Of a stretch of 64,000 bases of DNA, positions 1 through 7,989 are shown in pieces (position 1 is the stretch's first letter; the number at the start of each line of letters is the position of its first letter). The notes below the pieces were generated by a model, which worked only from the letters and a program-made list of their open reading frames with translations, was not told the DNA's origin and searched no databases. Source of the stretch: Microbacterium neungamense (GTDB lineage Bacteria; Actinomycetota; Actinomycetes; Actinomycetales; Microbacteriaceae); the NCBI RefSeq assembly GCF_024971095.1, contig NZ_CP069717.1, positions 744,001 to 808,000 on the forward strand, written 5' to 3'. The position numbers were made by a program, and so were the translations under genes.

Positions 1-39
1 GAGGCCGCCCGCCAGAAGCGCCAGGACGCCAACGCCTGA
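1..39 (+). CDS. 3' end of an unidentified gene
   Basis: The first 39 bases read in frame to a TGA stop and encode a charged, Arg/Gln/Ala-rich tail ending RQDANA. The rest of the gene lies outside the window, so no function can be given. The frame is supported only by composition and by a stop followed by a non-coding, repeat-rich gap. Confidence 0.4.
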   Translation, partial: EAARQKRQDANA

Positions 40-351
40 CCCCCGGGCTCGCGCGTCGACGTTCCGGTTCCCCCGGCGATGGAGGAGCGGCGGGGGGTGA
101 GCGCCGGACGGGGGAGCGGCGGAGGAGCGGCGCGGAGCGGCGGGGCGCGGCGGGGCGGGGCGCGGCGGGGCGCGGCGTTGCAGGCATTCACGGGGAACGT
201 TGACGGGATGCCCAGGCGATGCGCCTGATCCGTCCAGATCCGTCGTGAAGGCTGGAGGCTGCGCCCGGGCGAGCGGTCCCCGATGGATCGCCCTGCACGT
301 CGTTCCGCACGGCAGGACCGGGCCGACGACGACCCGGAAGTCGAATCCTCC
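40..351. other. Non-coding gap with G-rich repeats
   Basis: This 312-base gap contains no convincing gene. Positions 81-178 are low-complexity: GGAGGAGCGGCG occurs at 81 and again at 121, followed by several GGCGCGGCGG units. The G-runs on the plus strand could form quadruplex structure. The following 180 bases should hold the promoter and leader of the secreted protein at 352. I looked there for a c-di-AMP (ydaO-type) riboswitch, which often precedes such cell-wall hydrolase genes in actinobacteria, and saw no convincing match. Confidence 0.5.
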
Positions 352-1260
352 ATGCCCGAAACCCAGAACACCCGTGCGTCCCGGCGCGCCGCCGCGGCAT
401 CCGCCGACGCCACTTCGAACCTCGACACCACTCCGAACCTCGACATCCCCTCCAGTGCCGATCGCTCCCGCCGCACCCATCGCCGTCTCGCCGGGATCGG
501 CGCCGCCGCGGCTGTCGGCATCGCCCTGACCGCCGGCCTGGTGCAGGCGCCGTCCGCCATCGCCGCCCTCACCTCCGCGCCCTCTGAGGCGCAGCTGCGC
601 AAGGGCGCGGCCGTCGCCCAGGACGCCGGCATCGTCCTCACCAACGCGCAGGCTCTCAACAACGTCGTCGTGGCATCCGGCCTCGACGTGCCGGCCGCGC
701 CGGTCGACCTCGCCGAGCTCACCGGCGACGTCAAGGCGCTGCAGTCGGACGACCTCACCGCCGACCGGCTCACCGCCCTGACCGCGAGCGCCGCGAAGGA
801 GACCGACGAGGTCCTCGCGGACACCGAGACCCTCCAGAACGCGCTCACCCAGGCGCGCGAGGCCGAGGCGCAGCGCATCGCGGCCGAGGAGGCGGCCCGG
901 ATCGAGGCGGAGCGCGCCGCGGCGGAGGCGGCGGCGCTCGCGTCCGCGAACACCGTCGAGGGCGCCAAGGCCACCGCGCGCGAGATGGCCGCCTCGCAGT
1001 ACGGCTGGGGGGAGGGCGAGTTCTCCTGCCTCGAGTCGCTGTGGAACAAGGAGTCCGGCTGGAACTACCAGGCCTACAACGACTCCAGCGGCGCGACCGG
1101 CATCCCGCAGGCCCTCCCCGGCAGCAAGATGGCCTCGGCCGGCGCGGATTGGCAGACGAACGCCGCCACCCAGATCGCCTGGGGCCTCGGCTACATCGAC
1201 GCCGTGTACGGCAGCCCGTGCGCGGCGTGGGGCCACTCGCAGGCCACGAACTGGTACTGA
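352..1260 (+). CDS. Secreted lytic-transglycosylase-like protein
   Basis: The 302-residue protein has an Arg-rich N-terminus (RSRRTHRRLAG), a hydrophobic signal segment and an Ala-rich middle with coiled-coil character (EAEAQRIAAEEAARIEAE). The C-terminal domain of about 90 residues resembles the transglycosylase/aggregation-promoting-factor type: YGWGEGEFSCLESLWNKESGW, then SSGATGIPQ and a terminal AWGHSQATNWY. The Glu in NKESGW is the likely catalytic acid. The expected role is peptidoglycan cleavage outside the membrane, as in growth or resuscitation. I chose ATG 352 because upstream in-frame sequence does not look coding; the Shine-Dalgarno signal is weak. Function is inferred from domain resemblance. 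Confidence 0.75.
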   Translation: MPETQNTRASRRAAAASADATSNLDTTPNLDIPSSADRSRRTHRRLAGIGAAAAVGIALTAGLVQAPSAIAALTSAPSEAQLRKGAAVAQDAGIVLTNAQALNNVVVASGLDVPAAPVDLAELTGDVKALQSDDLTADRLTALTASAAKETDEVLADTETLQNALTQAREAEAQRIAAEEAARIEAERAAAEAAALASANTVEGAKATAREMAASQYGWGEGEFSCLESLWNKESGWNYQAYNDSSGATGIPQALPGSKMASAGADWQTNAATQIAWGLGYIDAVYGSPCAAWGHSQATNWY

Positions 1261-1352
1261 GCACGCGGCGGCGCCGTGAGGCGCGCCGCGTCGGGTGCCG
1301 GGAAGGCGCCCGGATGCCGTGCGACGCCCGGTCCGGATGCCGGGAAGGCCCA

Positions 1353-1409
1353 CGGATGCCGGGAAGGCACACTCGCTCTCGCCAGCGGGCCGGGCCTTCC
1401 CGGCATCCG
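1353..1409. terminator. Bidirectional hairpin terminator
   Basis: CGGATGCCGGGAAGGC (1353-1368) is exactly complementary to GCCTTCCCGGCATCCG (1394-1409), giving a 16-bp stem between two convergent genes. Two further partial copies of the left arm lie just upstream (from about 1299 and 1333), so the arm is itself tandemly repeated. There is no clear U-tract. Confidence 0.55.
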
Positions 1410-1414
1410 GTGTC

Positions 1415-1962
1415 TCAGCGCAGCTCGGACAGCAGCACCGCGCTCGTCCCGGGCTCCAGCGCCTCGAACACGTGCGCGGCGTCGCCCGGATAGGACATGT
1501 AGTCGCCCGGATGCAGGACCTCGGGGGCCTCGGCGGGACCCAGCCGCGCCGAGCCGCTGAGGAGCACCACGTGCTCGGTGGTGCCGCGATGGTGGGGGAG
1601 CGATCGCCGCGCCTCGCCGGGCTCCGCCTGGATGATGTAGATGTCCCGCCGCGCTCCGGGAGGGCAGGCCGACAGCAGGGTCGCCACGTACGGGGCGGCG
1701 GCCGACGGGATGCCGGCGTGCTCGTCCGCCCGGATCAGCCGTGACGGACTCGACTGCTCCTCCACGAGCGTCGCGAACGGCACGCCGAGCGCGTCGCCGA
1801 GGGCCCACAGCGTCTCCACGCTGGGATTGCCCGATCCGCTCTCAGCTGCGACACCGTCGCTTTGGAGACGCCGGCGCGCCGGGCGAGCTCGGACACGGAG
1901 ATCCCGTGCGCCTCGCGCTCGCGGCGCAGCGACCGGGCGATGCGTGCGCGAAGGTCTGCCAT
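1415..1962 (-). pseudogene. XRE-cupin transcriptional regulator, frameshifted
   Basis: The N-terminal part, starting at 1962 behind AAGGTGAGGG, encodes a Cro/C1-type helix-turn-helix (ISVSELARRAGVSKATVSQL). The C-terminal part is a cupin domain (HRGTTEHVVLLSGSARLGP, then HPGDYMSYPGDAAHVFEAL). The two lie in different frames. Family members read SQLESGSGNPSVETLWALGDALG across this point; here one C on the plus strand is missing near 1839-1848, so the frame breaks right after SQL. Restoring it gives a continuous protein of about 182 residues. Such proteins usually repress genes in response to a small ligand. The break may be a true mutation or a sequencing error. Confidence 0.75.
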
Positions 1963-2163
1963 CCGTCCCTCACCTTCGTTCGACTTGACGGCGGTCCGCC
2001 AGGTGTTCATGATACCGGTGTAAGTGCATTATCCGGGTGAGAACTATCCCGAGGCTTCCGAGCGACTGACGCGCTCTGGCGGCTCGCCAACATGCAGGGT
2101 TGTGACATGCGGCGGTCGCGCGTCAGATGGCCGCAGGCGGTTCCGGTGGAGGTATTCTCAGGT

Positions 2164-2661
2164 CTATACGCGGAGAGCCTCGAGCACGTCGGTGACTGTG
2201 TCCGCCGGCGGGTGATCTGCACGGAGATCGAACTCTGCAACAGCCGTCCGACGTGCGTCGTAGGCCTCGATCTTCGCGATCGTTCCTTCACGCCAGATCC
2301 GGGTGAACACGACTGTGGGATTCATGACGGCTCCTTCGGGGGCGAGGAGCCCGAAGTTGTATAGAGTCTCTGCCCACCAGTAGTTCGCTGTCTGCTCCGG
2401 GGGCTCCCACTCCGCGGCCTGGTTGGCGGTGATCTTGCGACCTAGTGCCTTGGAAGCTGCGGACGCGATCACGTTCCGATCTGCTGAGGCCGGAGTGGTG
2501 AATACCTCACCGCCGATGAGGGTGAACTCGAGCGTGTCCGGGCCGAGCAGGATCTGCCGGATGAGACCATCGTGCGGGCGGAGGTTCTCCAAGGTGGAAG
2601 CTTCCCGGATGGCGTCGCGCCAGAGCGCGGCGTCAGCGGGGTCTCGGTCTGTCCTGGTCAT
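2164..2661 (-). CDS. Hypothetical cytosolic protein coupled to a secreted protein
   Basis: This 165-residue acidic protein has no signal peptide and no membrane segment. The start is taken as ATG 2661 because it overlaps the stop of the upstream gene as ATGA, which implies translational coupling; a longer in-frame start at 2694 would overlap that gene by 37 bases. It is predicted to be a compact alpha/beta protein (LEFTLIGGEVFTTP, then NYWWAETLYNFGLLAPEG). I do not recognise the family. Base composition is more AT-rich than the surrounding core genes, suggesting recent acquisition. Pairing with a secreted protein fits an immunity or chaperone role, but that is only a hypothesis. Confidence 0.6.
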   Translation of the reverse strand: MTRTDRDPADAALWRDAIREASTLENLRPHDGLIRQILLGPDTLEFTLIGGEVFTTPASADRNVIASAASKALGRKITANQAAEWEPPEQTANYWWAETLYNFGLLAPEGAVMNPTVVFTRIWREGTIAKIEAYDARRTAVAEFDLRADHPPADTVTDVLEALRV

Positions 2662-3320
2662 TGGTTCAGCGCGTTCTTCACGAAATCGGGGCATTTGCCG
2701 TCGATGCCCTCGCAGTAGGCGGTCACCACTCCGTACTTGTCACCCTGATATGAACGGAAATCCACGATGGTGCGCACCCAGACCGTACGAACGACCTTGC
2801 AGTTGTTCCCCCAGAAGTCGCACTTGACCTCGTTGGCGGCCAGTCGGTAGCGCCATGATGTGCCGCCGTCGGGGGTTCGTGTTGTAGCTTTCTGGGTGAC
2901 TACGCGTGGTGTGCGGTATGTCAGGTTGTGCTTGTTGAGGATCTTGTCGTACGGCTGGGACCGCAGCACAACTTGCCGACCACCGAAGTCATTCCACCGG
3001 AAGAGTACGTTGTTGGTCGCGGCTGCTCGCGCGGTGGGCGCGGGCTCAGCCTGAACTGTCGGCGCGCTTGAGGCTGTACCGGGGGTCACCTCGATCCCGA
3101 GCTGAGCGAGCTCTTCGTCTGAAACAATCGAGCCGACACCGTCTCCGACGTCACCGAGAACCGAGAATATGACGCCCTCATCAGTTTCGGCGGTCGGGTT
3201 AGCCGACGTATCGAACCCGGATGCGGTCGCAGGGGTAGCGGTCGCTAAGGTGAATGCTGCAGCGATCGCGAAGAAGGAGAGCACAGTCCTGCTGGTGGCC
3301 TTCGTCAGATGCATTGACAA
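2658..3320 (-). CDS. Secreted protein of unknown function
   Basis: The 220-residue product begins with a clear Sec signal peptide: basic MHLTKATSR, a hydrophobic stretch, then ATPATASG as the likely cleavage site. A disordered Thr/Ala/Pro region (about residues 35-100) precedes a C-terminal domain of about 115 residues with four cysteines (CDFWGNNC and YCEGIDGKC) that may form two disulfides. It ends CPDFVKNALNQ. An alternative start at Met3 is equally plausible. It is the first gene of a two-gene operon with the cytosolic gene at 2164. Composition is lower in GC than the core genes. The family is not recognised; it could be a secreted toxin-like or surface protein. Confidence 0.65.
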   Translation of the reverse strand: MSMHLTKATSRTVLSFFAIAAAFTLATATPATASGFDTSANPTAETDEGVIFSVLGDVGDGVGSIVSDEELAQLGIEVTPGTASSAPTVQAEPAPTARAAATNNVLFRWNDFGGRQVVLRSQPYDKILNKHNLTYRTPRVVTQKATTRTPDGGTSWRYRLAANEVKCDFWGNNCKVVRTVWVRTIVDFRSYQGDKYGVVTAYCEGIDGKCPDFVKNALNQ

Positions 3321-3405
3321 TGCTACCTTCCACGAGTTGAAGTCGATTCTGCCATCGGGCGACAGCAGAAGAACTCTCTGATTAGGGTATCACTAGGCCG
3401 TGTTG

Positions 3406-4005
3406 CTAAATCCATTGCAAGGCGGCGGAGAGGCAGAGCCCTGCCGCGTATGACCGGGCGGTCTTGTCGTAGCGGGAAGCGAGTCCGCGCCACTGCTTCA
3501 CGAAGTTGAAGCACCGCTCGACGACGTTGCGGCCCTTGTAGCGCTCCCGTTGCTCATCGCCGAAGTCGATCGGACGGCCCGGCCGCTTGCGGCGGTGCGC
3601 GATCTGGTCGTCGCGTTCGGGGATCGTGGCCTTGACGCCGCGCTCGCGCAGCCAGGCCCGGTTCTTCTTCGACGGGTAGCCCTTGTCCGCGAGCACCCGG
3701 TCCGGTCTCGTGCGCGCGGGCCCTCGGCCGGGGATGTGGATCTCGTCGAGTACGCAGGTGAACATGCTCGTGTCTGCGACCTGCCCGCCGGTGAGGACGA
3801 ACGCCAGCGCCCGGGCCTTCCCGTCGCAGACGAGATGGATCTTCGTCGTCAAACCACCCCGTGACCGGCCGATCGCGTGGTCAGGAGGCTCTGGCCCGGA
3901 CTTCTTGTAGTTCGACGGATCCCCCTGTGACCCGGGGCAAGGTCGCGCCATGCTGATGGACACGCGCGATCGAGGAATCCACCGACACGACCCAGTCGAT
4001 CTCAC
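3406..4005 (-). CDS. IS5-family transposase, C-terminal frame (orfB)
   Basis: The frame encodes the rest of the DDE transposase from about GDPSNYKKSGPEPPDHAIGRS. It continues through GGLTTKIHLVCDGKARAL, the second catalytic Asp in VLADKGY, and the Glu in GRNVVERCFNFVKQWRG. A +1 (or -2) shift near 3925-3945 (CCCC and GGGGG runs) joins it to orfA. Whether this is programmed frameshifting or an inactivating indel cannot be decided here. The frame's nominal start at 4005 is not a real initiation site. Confidence 0.82.
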   Translation of the reverse strand: MRSTGSCRWIPRSRVSISMARPCPGSQGDPSNYKKSGPEPPDHAIGRSRGGLTTKIHLVCDGKARALAFVLTGGQVADTSMFTCVLDEIHIPGRGPARTRPDRVLADKGYPSKKNRAWLRERGVKATIPERDDQIAHRRKRPGRPIDFGDEQRERYKGRNVVERCFNFVKQWRGLASRYDKTARSYAAGLCLSAALQWI

Positions 4006-4270
4006 CCTGAAGCGACGCCCGCTTCTGCACGTGGGTGAGCAGGTCCTCCCAGACGCCGTCGCTCGCCCACCGGCGGAAGTTCTTGTAGATCGTGTTCCAG
4101 CTCCCGAACCGGTCGGGCAGGTCTCGCCACGCCGATCCCGTGCGGAACCGCCACGCGGTCGCCTCGACCACCGTGCGCCGATCCACCGGAGGACGGCCCC
4201 GTGTCCTCACCGGCGGGAACACGTCCCGGATCAGCTCCCAGACCTCGTCCGTGATGACATCTCGCGACAC
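3881..4270 (-). CDS. IS5-family transposase, N-terminal frame (orfA)
   Basis: This 129-residue frame carries the usual N-terminal part of IS5/IS427 transposases: ITDEVWELIRDVFPP, GRPPVDRRTVVEATAWRFRTG, then WNTIYKNFRRWASDGVW. The first catalytic Asp lies in VVSVDSSIARVHQH. After HQHGATL the frame departs from the family pattern and ends soon after. The rest of the enzyme (GDPSNYKKSG and onward) is in the next frame. Confidence 0.85.
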   Translation of the reverse strand: MSRDVITDEVWELIRDVFPPVRTRGRPPVDRRTVVEATAWRFRTGSAWRDLPDRFGSWNTIYKNFRRWASDGVWEDLLTHVQKRASLQGEIDWVVSVDSSIARVHQHGATLPRVTGGSVELQEVRARAS

Positions 4271-4321
4271 GCCTCAAGAATCACCCAAAGGCCCCGAACC
4301 AGCATTTAGCAACACGGCCTA

Positions 4322-4509
4322 AGTAAGTGAGCCCGTCGAGGGAGCGGGCGGGGAAGCCTGACGTCGGCCTGAGCTTGAAGAGCAGCCCCATCGAGAGCGC
4401 AGTGGCTGGCCACGCCAGAGCATATGTACAGTTGACCGTTCATGTGAACCGCCGCAGGTTCACTGCCGCTGTCGCGCGGGGAGGGAACTGTCAGTTCAGC
4501 GGTGGTGGC
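4322..4509. other. Gap downstream of the recombinase operon with an inverted repeat
   Basis: No gene is visible in these 188 bases. GTGAACC (4444-4450) and GGTTCAC (4457-4463) form an interrupted palindrome. Related half-sites (ACAGTTGACC, AACTGTCAGTTCA) occur nearby. Short imperfect repeats at this position, at the 3' end of a recombinase operon, could be a recombinase-binding transposon end or attachment region; this is inference. Confidence 0.3.
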
Positions 4510-6033
4510 CTATCGACTGCTGTTTTCTCGCAGCGCCGGGTAGTCGCCGCGGGTGCTACCTGAGAGGCGGGCGTAGTTCTCGAAGGTGGCGACGCTGAAA
4601 TCGAGTATGTCTGCGAGGACTTTGGCGGGGACGGCTCCGGCGAGCCGGAACCGGGCGGCGTTCTGTAGCGCGGAGATGCTGGTGCCGACAGGGCGCAGGC
4701 GTAGTGAAAGGTATTGCGGGTCGAGAGGCTGCCCAGGGAGACGGCCAGGGAACAGCCATGCGTCATCGTCTGCGTCGGGTCGGAGGTCGAGTTGCTCCCG
4801 GGCGAGCAGGGTGATCGGCGCGGGCAACGTGAGCGGACGGTCTCCGATGCGGAGGTCGAGGCCGTCGTTCTCGTCGCGGAGCTGGCGGCGATGCAGCGCG
4901 AGCGTCTTGGTTGCGGGCAGTCCGTAGACCGCGATCAGCAGCGCCGCAAGGCGCGCATCGAGCGCGATACCGCGATCCGTGGCGAGGGTGCGGATGACGT
5001 TTTCAAGGTGTGCCTCGGACGTGCTGATCGCGGGTTCTCGGCGCGGAAGCGTGGAGATGTCGAGGTCGGGTGTGATGTCGCGTTCGGCGGCCCAGGTGAG
5101 GAACTGTGGGAGCCATCGTCGTGCGGTGTGGAGGGTGATGAACTCCTCGATCTGTGCCTGAGTGAGAGCGCGCAGGGGGGTCTGTTGTTCCTCAGCCCAG
5201 GTGAGGAAGGTGACGAGGCCCCGCAGCGATGCTTTGACGTGCCGAGCTGCGCCGATAGCGATGTCGCCTTCGGCATCTCGGCTGGCTCGGCGTAGCAGCA
5301 CCCATCGGGTGTAGGTGCGCAGCATCTGGTGGTGATCGGTGGCGGCTCCGCCGATGGTCTGCGTGGCCCAGGCCATCAGCTGCCGCGTGGCCGCCGCGTC
5401 GCGCGGTAGGGCACCGGCGTCGAGGAGGAGCGTGCGCAGGTAGATCAACGGCTTGCCCGGCCGCGGGGCGTCGAGGATCGACTCGACCGGCACCCGCCCA
5501 GAGGCGATGTCGCGGAGAACGTCGGTGCTCGGCCCCATGCGCAACCACTTGATGACCTGTGCTGGGCGAGGCTGGACGAGCAGGTAGTCGCGCAGTGCCC
5601 GCATCGGAGGAAGGAAGGCCCCGTCCGGGCCGGCGAGGATGTCGTTGCAGCGGTCGCTGAGAACGCACTTCCCGCAGAGGCGACCGTAGTTGTGTTCTTC
5701 GCTCCCGCAGCGGCGGCAGGCGTAGCGGGCGGGCTGCCCCGCGCATCCCGCGCAGCATGGGCGGTCGTCGTCACTGAGGAACGCGAGGATGCGTTTCTCG
5801 CCGCACCCGGGGCAAGGGGCGGCGTTGCGCAAGATGCGGTTGTGGCAGGCGAAGCAGTGCGGGCCGTGCAGGATGGTCGCGGCGATCTTCTTTTGTTGCC
5901 CGCACGAGACGCAACGCCGCAGTCGCCGGGGATAGCAGTTCAGGCAGACTCTTCTCCCGTCGATGCGCCCGACAGTGGTAACGATCTTCCCGCAGTTCTC
6001 GCACGCGAACGTCGGCACGGAAAGTGTCAAGGC
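4510..6033 (-). pseudogene. Zinc-ribbon recombinase-like protein, 3' fragment (cut by IS3 element)
   Basis: This fragment of about 507 codons opens with repeated zinc-ribbon cysteine pairs (CENC, CLNC, CVSC, CFAC, CPGC, CAGC, CRRC, CGKC). It continues into a C-terminal region laid out like a tyrosine recombinase: a SAM-like helical part (TPLRALTQAQIEEFITLHT), then a catalytic-like part ending FENYARLSGSTRGDY. The usual first Arg (TGLRISE) is replaced by YGLPATKTLAL, and the HxxR box is degraded to LQNAARFRLA, although a terminal Tyr is kept. Its N-terminal part is at 7510-7989, across the IS3 element. The whole protein would be about 665 residues, similar in size to TnpB of Tn554. Confidence 0.72.
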
Positions 6034-6050
6034 GGGTGAGACAGATTCCG

Positions 6051-7052
6051 TCAGGCGGTCTGTATGAGGGCCTCCTGTGAGGGCTGGTTGATCCAGGCGG
6101 CCTCGGGCAGCGTGGGCGCCTGGGGTCGGCGGTGGCCGAAGCGCTCGGGACGGGCGGCGTAGGCCGCGTCCAGGGTGGTCTGGCGCTGGGCGCGGACCTG
6201 CCCGGCGGTGCCGAAGTGGACGCTGGCGGGGGTGTGCAGCCCGATCCCGCAGTGGCGGTGCTCGTGGTTGTAGTAGGCGAAGAACTGCTCGGCGAACGCG
6301 CCGGCGTCGGCCAGGGACCCGAAGCGCTCGGGGAAGACCGGGGCGTACTTCAGCGTCTTGAACGCCGCCTCGCTGTAAGGGTTGTCGTTCGACACGTGCG
6401 GGCGGGAGTGCGACCTGGCCACCCCGAGGTCGACGAGCAGCTGAGCGACCGGTTTGGAGGTCATCGAGGTCCCGCGGTCGGCGTGGATCGCCTCCGGCAC
6501 GCCATGGATGCCCATGGCGTGCTCGAGCAGGTTCTTGGCGATCTCGGCGTCCTCGCGGGCCGCGATGGTCCAGCCCACGACGAACCTGGAGAAGATGTCG
6601 AGCACGACGTACAGGTCGTAGTACACGCCCCGCTCCGGCCCCTTGAGCTTTGTGATGTCCCAACTCCACACCTGCCCCGGCGCCGTCGCGACGAGCTCGG
6701 GCCGGGTCCGGGGCGGGTGGCTCGCCTGCCGGCGCCGTTCCCCGGCCATGTCGTGCTCGCGCAGGATCCGGTGCATCGTGGACATCGAGCACAGGTAGGT
6801 GCCCTCGTCCAGCAGCGTGGCCCAGACCTGGGCGACCGACTTGTCCGCGAACCGCTGGCTGGTCAACACGGCCAGCACGTGGGCCCGCTCGGCGGCGGAC
6901 AGCTTGTTCGCCGGTGCCGGCCGCGGTGTCCGTGGACGTGGCGGTGGCGGGTTCTTGGCCCGGTAGTGACTGGCGCGGGAGCGACCCAGCAGCGCGCACG
7001 CAGCCGCGGTGCCGACGTGCTCGGCCAGCCCGTCGACGGCCGGGTTGATCAC
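6051..7052 (-). CDS. IS3-family transposase, catalytic subunit (orfB)
   Basis: The protein has the integrase-type DDE core: Asp in WSWDITKLKGPERG, Asp in IHADRGTSMTSKPV and Glu in NDNPYSEAAFKTLKY. A helical N-terminal part precedes it (LLGRSRASHYRAKN, then YLCSMSTMHRILREHD). GTG 7052 is one possible internal start. More likely the frame is reached by -1 slippage on the A-run of GGGAAAAGC (plus-strand CTTTT at 7111-7115), making an OrfAB fusion that reads MGK then STRALGD. The element looks complete and potentially active. Confidence 0.9.
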   Translation of the reverse strand: MINPAVDGLAEHVGTAAACALLGRSRASHYRAKNPPPPRPRTPRPAPANKLSAAERAHVLAVLTSQRFADKSVAQVWATLLDEGTYLCSMSTMHRILREHDMAGERRRQASHPPRTRPELVATAPGQVWSWDITKLKGPERGVYYDLYVVLDIFSRFVVGWTIAAREDAEIAKNLLEHAMGIHGVPEAIHADRGTSMTSKPVAQLLVDLGVARSHSRPHVSNDNPYSEAAFKTLKYAPVFPERFGSLADAGAFAEQFFAYYNHEHRHCGIGLHTPASVHFGTAGQVRAQRQTTLDAAYAARPERFGHRRPQAPTLPEAAWINQPSQEALIQTA

Positions 7053-7453
7053 CGCGGCGACCGCGGCGGCTTGTCCGCGCTCTCGGAGAGCGTCTCCAAG
7101 AGCGCGTGTGCTTTTCCCATCAGGTCCAGCGCCGCCCTGGTCTTGGCCAGCTCGGCCTCGGCCTTCTCCGCCCGGGCCCGTAGCGCCTGCAGCTCCCGCT
7201 CGCGCCGGTCCCGCGGCTTGCTGCCCAGCCCGGACAGCGAGCCGGCGGCCGCGGCCTTGCGCCACTCGATGATGTGGGAGGTGTACAGGCCCTCCCGGCG
7301 CAGGATCTCCCCACGCCCAGAGCGGTCCGCGGCGTCGTACTCGGCCAGGATCGCCGCTTTGAACTCGGCGGTGAACGTCCGCCTCTTGGGCCGGTCAGCA
7401 CGAGGAGCCATAGCCCCATCATCGGTGCCGACGTCAGCAACCGTCATCGTCAT
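7049..7453 (-). CDS. IS3-family transposase, DNA-binding subunit (orfA)
   Basis: This 134-residue protein has the IS3 OrfA helix-turn-helix (KRRTFTAEFKAAILAEYD, then ILRREGLYTSHIIEWRKA). A leucine-zipper-like coiled coil follows (ERELQALRARAEKAEAELAKTRAALDLMGKA). The -1 frameshift site sits at the MGKA codons. Its role is binding the terminal repeats and regulating transposition. A slightly shorter start at Met15 (MAPRADRPKRR) is possible. Confidence 0.88.
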   Translation of the reverse strand: MTMTVADVGTDDGAMAPRADRPKRRTFTAEFKAAILAEYDAADRSGRGEILRREGLYTSHIIEWRKAAAAGSLSGLGSKPRDRRERELQALRARAEKAEAELAKTRAALDLMGKAHALLETLSESADKPPRSPR

Positions 7454-7509
7454 CTCAGTATTGGTCCGTTCTCGCCCCGTGCAGTGCGAAGGTCAGCAGT
7501 GCTGGTGTC

Positions 7510-7989
7510 TCACCCCATCCTGACGCACAGGGGCATGCCGTCCGTTCCGCAGGGCTGGCAGACGCGCTGCCCATCGGCGTTGGTGGCGGTGAGCTTCTTC
7601 ATCCGCAAGCACTGGGGGCACTCGCCACGCGATCGGCTCTGCGCGCAGCGGAAGCACTCGCGCTGTCCTTGCTCGTTGCGCTTCTTGACGACCTTCCGGG
7701 TGCGACACGTCGGGCAGAGCGGGAGCCGGACACCCGTCACGCCTTCGCGTGCGAGATTCGCAAGAAAAACCTGGACGATGACGGTGGTCTCAGCGTGCAC
7801 GTCAGCGGGATCGAACTCTTCGCTCGACAGCAGGCGGAGCACTCCGTTCCGTCGCGACGGTGCGATGATCCGCTCTGCCGCGTCGACTATGGCCTGTTCC
7901 AGCGCGGTCACGCCTTTGTTGGCCTGCGCCGCCGCGACGCGCAGCCCGAAAGCCCCGTCCGGCTGCGGGGTGCCGCGTGGGATCGTCAC
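7510..7989 (-). pseudogene. Zinc-ribbon recombinase-like protein, 5' fragment (cut by IS3 element)
   Basis: GTG 7989 overlaps the stop of the XRE-like gene as GTGA. The fragment has a helical N-terminus (VTALEQAIVDAAERIIAPSRR), then the start of the zinc-ribbon array (CPTC, CFRC, CPQC, CQPC). It runs into the IS3 element after PLCVRM and stops at the TGA contributed by the element end. Joined to 4510-6033 it forms one protein with at least a dozen Cys pairs. The spacing of about 15-20 residues between pairs suggests tandem DNA-binding ribbons. Confidence 0.7.

Larger units (their letters stand above)
3394..4321 (-). mobile_element. IS5-family insertion sequence (IS427-like)
   Basis: A perfect 18-bp inverted repeat, TAGGCCGTGTTGCTAAAT at 3394-3411 and its complement at 4304-4321, bounds a transposase in two overlapping frames. 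If TA is the duplicated target dinucleotide, as in the IS427 subgroup, the element proper is 3396-4319 (924 bp). It lies between the signal-peptide gene and the recombinase operon, so it adds to the picture of an accessory island. Confidence 0.88.
6034..7515 (-). mobile_element. IS3-family insertion sequence
   Basis: GGGTGAGACA at 6034-6043 is complementary to TGTCTCACCC at 7506-7515, enclosing an orfA/orfB pair of IS3 type. No clear target duplication flanks these ends, so boundaries may be off by a few bases. Removing 6034-7515 joins the two flanking zinc-ribbon frames in phase (CVRM then ALTLSVPTFACENC), which shows that the element landed inside a single gene. Confidence 0.85.

Noticed and set aside
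181..351. c-di-AMP riboswitch upstream of the secreted transglycosylase
   Set aside because: Context is suggestive, but I could not find the conserved core or pairing.
4510..6999. A single 829-codon open frame on the minus strand
   Set aside because: Its first third runs in a non-coding frame of the IS3 transposase (Arg/Pro/Gly-rich). Only the part from about 6033 down is a real gene fragment.
3394..7515. A composite transposon bounded by the IS5 and IS3 elements
   Set aside because: The two elements belong to different families and lie next to each other; they cannot form matching ends.
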